DNA from: Legionella genomosp. 1
GTDB taxonomy: Bacteria; Pseudomonadota; Gammaproteobacteria; Legionellales; Legionellaceae
Direction: 5' to 3'
Length of the DNA stretch: 8,197 nucleotides
NCBI GenBank assembly: GCA_945901965.1
Contig: CAMDMN010000086.1
Span: forward strand, 1-8,197
The position numbers were made by a program, and so were the translations under genes. Positions 7,400 through 8,197 of this stretch are shown here, one piece after another. Position 1 is the first letter of the stretch. Every line of letters begins with the position of its first letter. The notes under the pieces are model-generated. The model made no database searches and was not told the DNA's origin. It saw only the letters and a list, made by a program, of their open reading frames with translations.

Positions 7400-7482
7400 G
7401 TCATTCCCGTGGGGTGGGAATCTATCCAATAAATTAGCATTGTGCCTAATTAGAGATGGATTCCCGCCCTCGCGGGAATGAC
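7400..7482. repeat. Long palindromic element between ettA and the ykuD-type gene
   Basis: The end arms are perfect over ten bases (GTCATTCCCG 7400-7409 with CGGGAATGAC 7473-7482). Two more pairs follow, one G-T. After a single bulged T at 7470 a further 15-pair arm runs 7412-7426 with 7455-7469 (two G-T pairs), leaving a loop of about 28 bases. Folded, this is a hairpin of about 27 pairs. Each arm holds GGGAAT/ATTCCC twice, so the element looks built from tandem inverted units. It has no coding potential. Ends of this type (GTCATTCCCG) are widespread in bacterial intergenic repeats. It starts 41 bases after the ettA stop and may also act as a transcript end, but it lacks a U-tract. Confidence 0.75.
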
Positions 7483-7508
7483 AAATAGTAACCATGTAAA
7501 CATTAAAT
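7478..7508 (+). promoter_or_regulatory. Weak candidate promoter for the ykuD-type lipoprotein gene
   Basis: ATGACA (7478-7483) matches the -35 consensus at five of six positions. It is formed by the last bases of the upstream palindrome and its neighbour. The best -10 is TTAAAT (7503-7508, four of six) at a loose 19-base spacing. If real, the repeat supplies part of the promoter. The spacing and AT-rich surroundings make this uncertain. Confidence 0.2.
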
Positions 7509-7542
7509 AGGTTTATTAAATTTTAATATAGGATTAGCTTTT

Positions 7543-8133
7543 ATGTTTAAGTTTTTGTTTATTATATTAATATCATTAGGTATTACTTCTTGTATGGAAG
7601 TGGATCCATCAACACTGGTTACAGATGACGCTGGTGTTGTGCATCGGACTATACCTTATTTACAAGATAAGCGTGGTAGGGAAATTTTTCCTTTACAGAT
7701 TAGTCCTACTGGCTATAAGCAGTTTATTTTCGATCCTAGAGCTGCAGCTTGGGTTGCATATGATGCTAATGGTAATCGGGTGATGACGGGATCGGCTTCC
7801 GGTGGAAAAGATTTTTGTGAGGATGTTGGTAAACCATGCCGAACTGTTACAGGAGCATTTCGAGTTTACAATAAAAGAGGCCCTGAATGTAAATCAGGGG
7901 AATATCCTGTAGAGACAACTGGCGGGGCTAAAATGCCATTTTGTATGTATTTTTATCGCGGGTTTACAATACATGCGGCATATGAAGTCCCAACATATAA
8001 CTCAAGCCATGGTTGCGTTCGCGTATGGCCATCTGCTGCTAAATGGTTAAACGAAGAATTTCTAACTGTTGGTACTAAAGTTACAGTATTATCATACGAT
8101 GGCGAAGATGGTGATGGCGATCCAGTTGATTAG
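7543..8133 (+). CDS. YkuD-family L,D-transpeptidase, predicted lipoprotein
   Basis: YkuD enzymes form 3-3 peptidoglycan crosslinks or attach proteins to peptidoglycan from the periplasm, using a catalytic cysteine. The 196-residue product starts with a short lipoprotein signal (hydrophobic 3-13, lipobox ITSC with C17 as the lipidated residue). M18 at +2 gives no inner-membrane retention signal, so an outer-membrane anchor is likely. A single catalytic domain covers about 57-185: GYKQFIFDPRAAAWVAYD, then TGAFRVYNKRGPECKS, then HAAYEVP with H144, and the signature SHGCVRV (155-161) with C158. No LysM or peptidoglycan-binding domain is present. Four more cysteines (C92, C99, C116, C134) could form disulfides. 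The C-terminus is acidic (DGEDGDGDPVD). The start ATG has AGGA nine bases upstream. In Legionella, small YkuD proteins are named EnhA; kinship is possible but not shown here. The gene stands alone between palindromes. Confidence 0.88.
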   Translation: MFKFLFIILISLGITSCMEVDPSTLVTDDAGVVHRTIPYLQDKRGREIFPLQISPTGYKQFIFDPRAAAWVAYDANGNRVMTGSASGGKDFCEDVGKPCRTVTGAFRVYNKRGPECKSGEYPVETTGGAKMPFCMYFYRGFTIHAAYEVPTYNSSHGCVRVWPSAAKWLNEEFLTVGTKVTVLSYDGEDGDGDPVD

Positions 8134-8141
8134 GTAGAAAA

Positions 8142-8197
8142 CGACAGTAGGTTGGGTCAAGGCCCAATGGGACTAGCCTAAGCTAATTGGTTCCGTC
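8142..8197. repeat. Palindrome-rich tail after the ykuD-type gene, cut by the window edge
   Basis: Starting 9 bases after the stop codon, TTGGG (8152-8156) pairs with CCCAA (8163-8167). Alternatively CCAAT (8164-8168) pairs with ATTGG (8186-8190) around the inner hairpin TAGC (8174-8177) with GCTA (8182-8185). The two folds exclude each other. The GTAGGTTGGG start at 8147-8156 recalls the GTAG-type intergenic repeats seen at 5584. The element probably runs past the window, so its full form cannot be judged. No T-run supports a terminator. Confidence 0.4.

Noticed and set aside
7400..7482. Intrinsic terminator of ettA
   Set aside because: The hairpin is strong but no T-run follows on either strand, and the 28-base loop and arm makeup fit a mobile palindrome better. 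A rho-assisted end there remains possible.
1..8197. A new defence, secretion or biosynthetic system, or a CRISPR array
   Set aside because: All six genes belong to well-known families with near-normal lengths. There are no regularly spaced repeats, toxin-antitoxin pairs, phage genes or unexplained large frames.

Overview
The window is AT-rich, gene-dense bacterial chromosome with six complete protein-coding genes and no RNA gene, CRISPR array, prophage or transposase. TtcA, a TolC-type outer-membrane factor, a Kbl/Tdh pair, EttA and a lipoprotein-type YkuD enzyme point to a Gram-negative gammaproteobacterium. The low GC, the pcm-like/tolC neighbour pair and short palindromes with GTCATYCCCG ends would suit the Legionella/Coxiella side of that class. 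This placement is an inference from gene content and style, not a database match.

Layout. The left part (107-3076) is a minus-strand run read from right to left: a pcm-like methyltransferase, then tolC after 11 bases, then ttcA after 46 bases. It is probably one transcript, possibly with an extra start before ttcA. A 167-base divergent gap (3077-3243) carries the promoters of this run and of the plus-strand genes. The plus strand then holds kbl and tdh (3244-5549), ettA (5689-7359) and a small L,D-transpeptidase lipoprotein gene (7543-8133).

Functions. Tdh oxidises threonine to 2-amino-3-ketobutyrate, and Kbl splits that with CoA into glycine and acetyl-CoA, so the pair is a two-step threonine catabolic route. 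EttA is a ribosome-binding ABC-F ATPase and TtcA thiolates cytidine 32 of tRNA; both touch translation but are not adjacent. TolC and the YkuD lipoprotein belong to the cell envelope. The pcm-like protein keeps the SAM-binding fold but lacks the usual catalytic Ser/Thr-Gln-Pro segment of isoaspartyl methyltransferases.

The genes themselves are ordinary housekeeping or envelope genes, and I found no new defence, secretion or biosynthetic system. The less ordinary part lies between genes. Every gap except the divergent promoter gap and the two tight joints of the minus-strand run contains a long palindrome: 3-97, 4428-4507, 5584-5648, 7400-7482, and a tail after 8142 cut by the window edge. One of them (4428-4507) fills the kbl-tdh gap from the last base of the kbl stop codon to the base before the tdh ribosome binding site. 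Another is bracketed by a 14-base direct repeat. No gap exceeds 300 bases.
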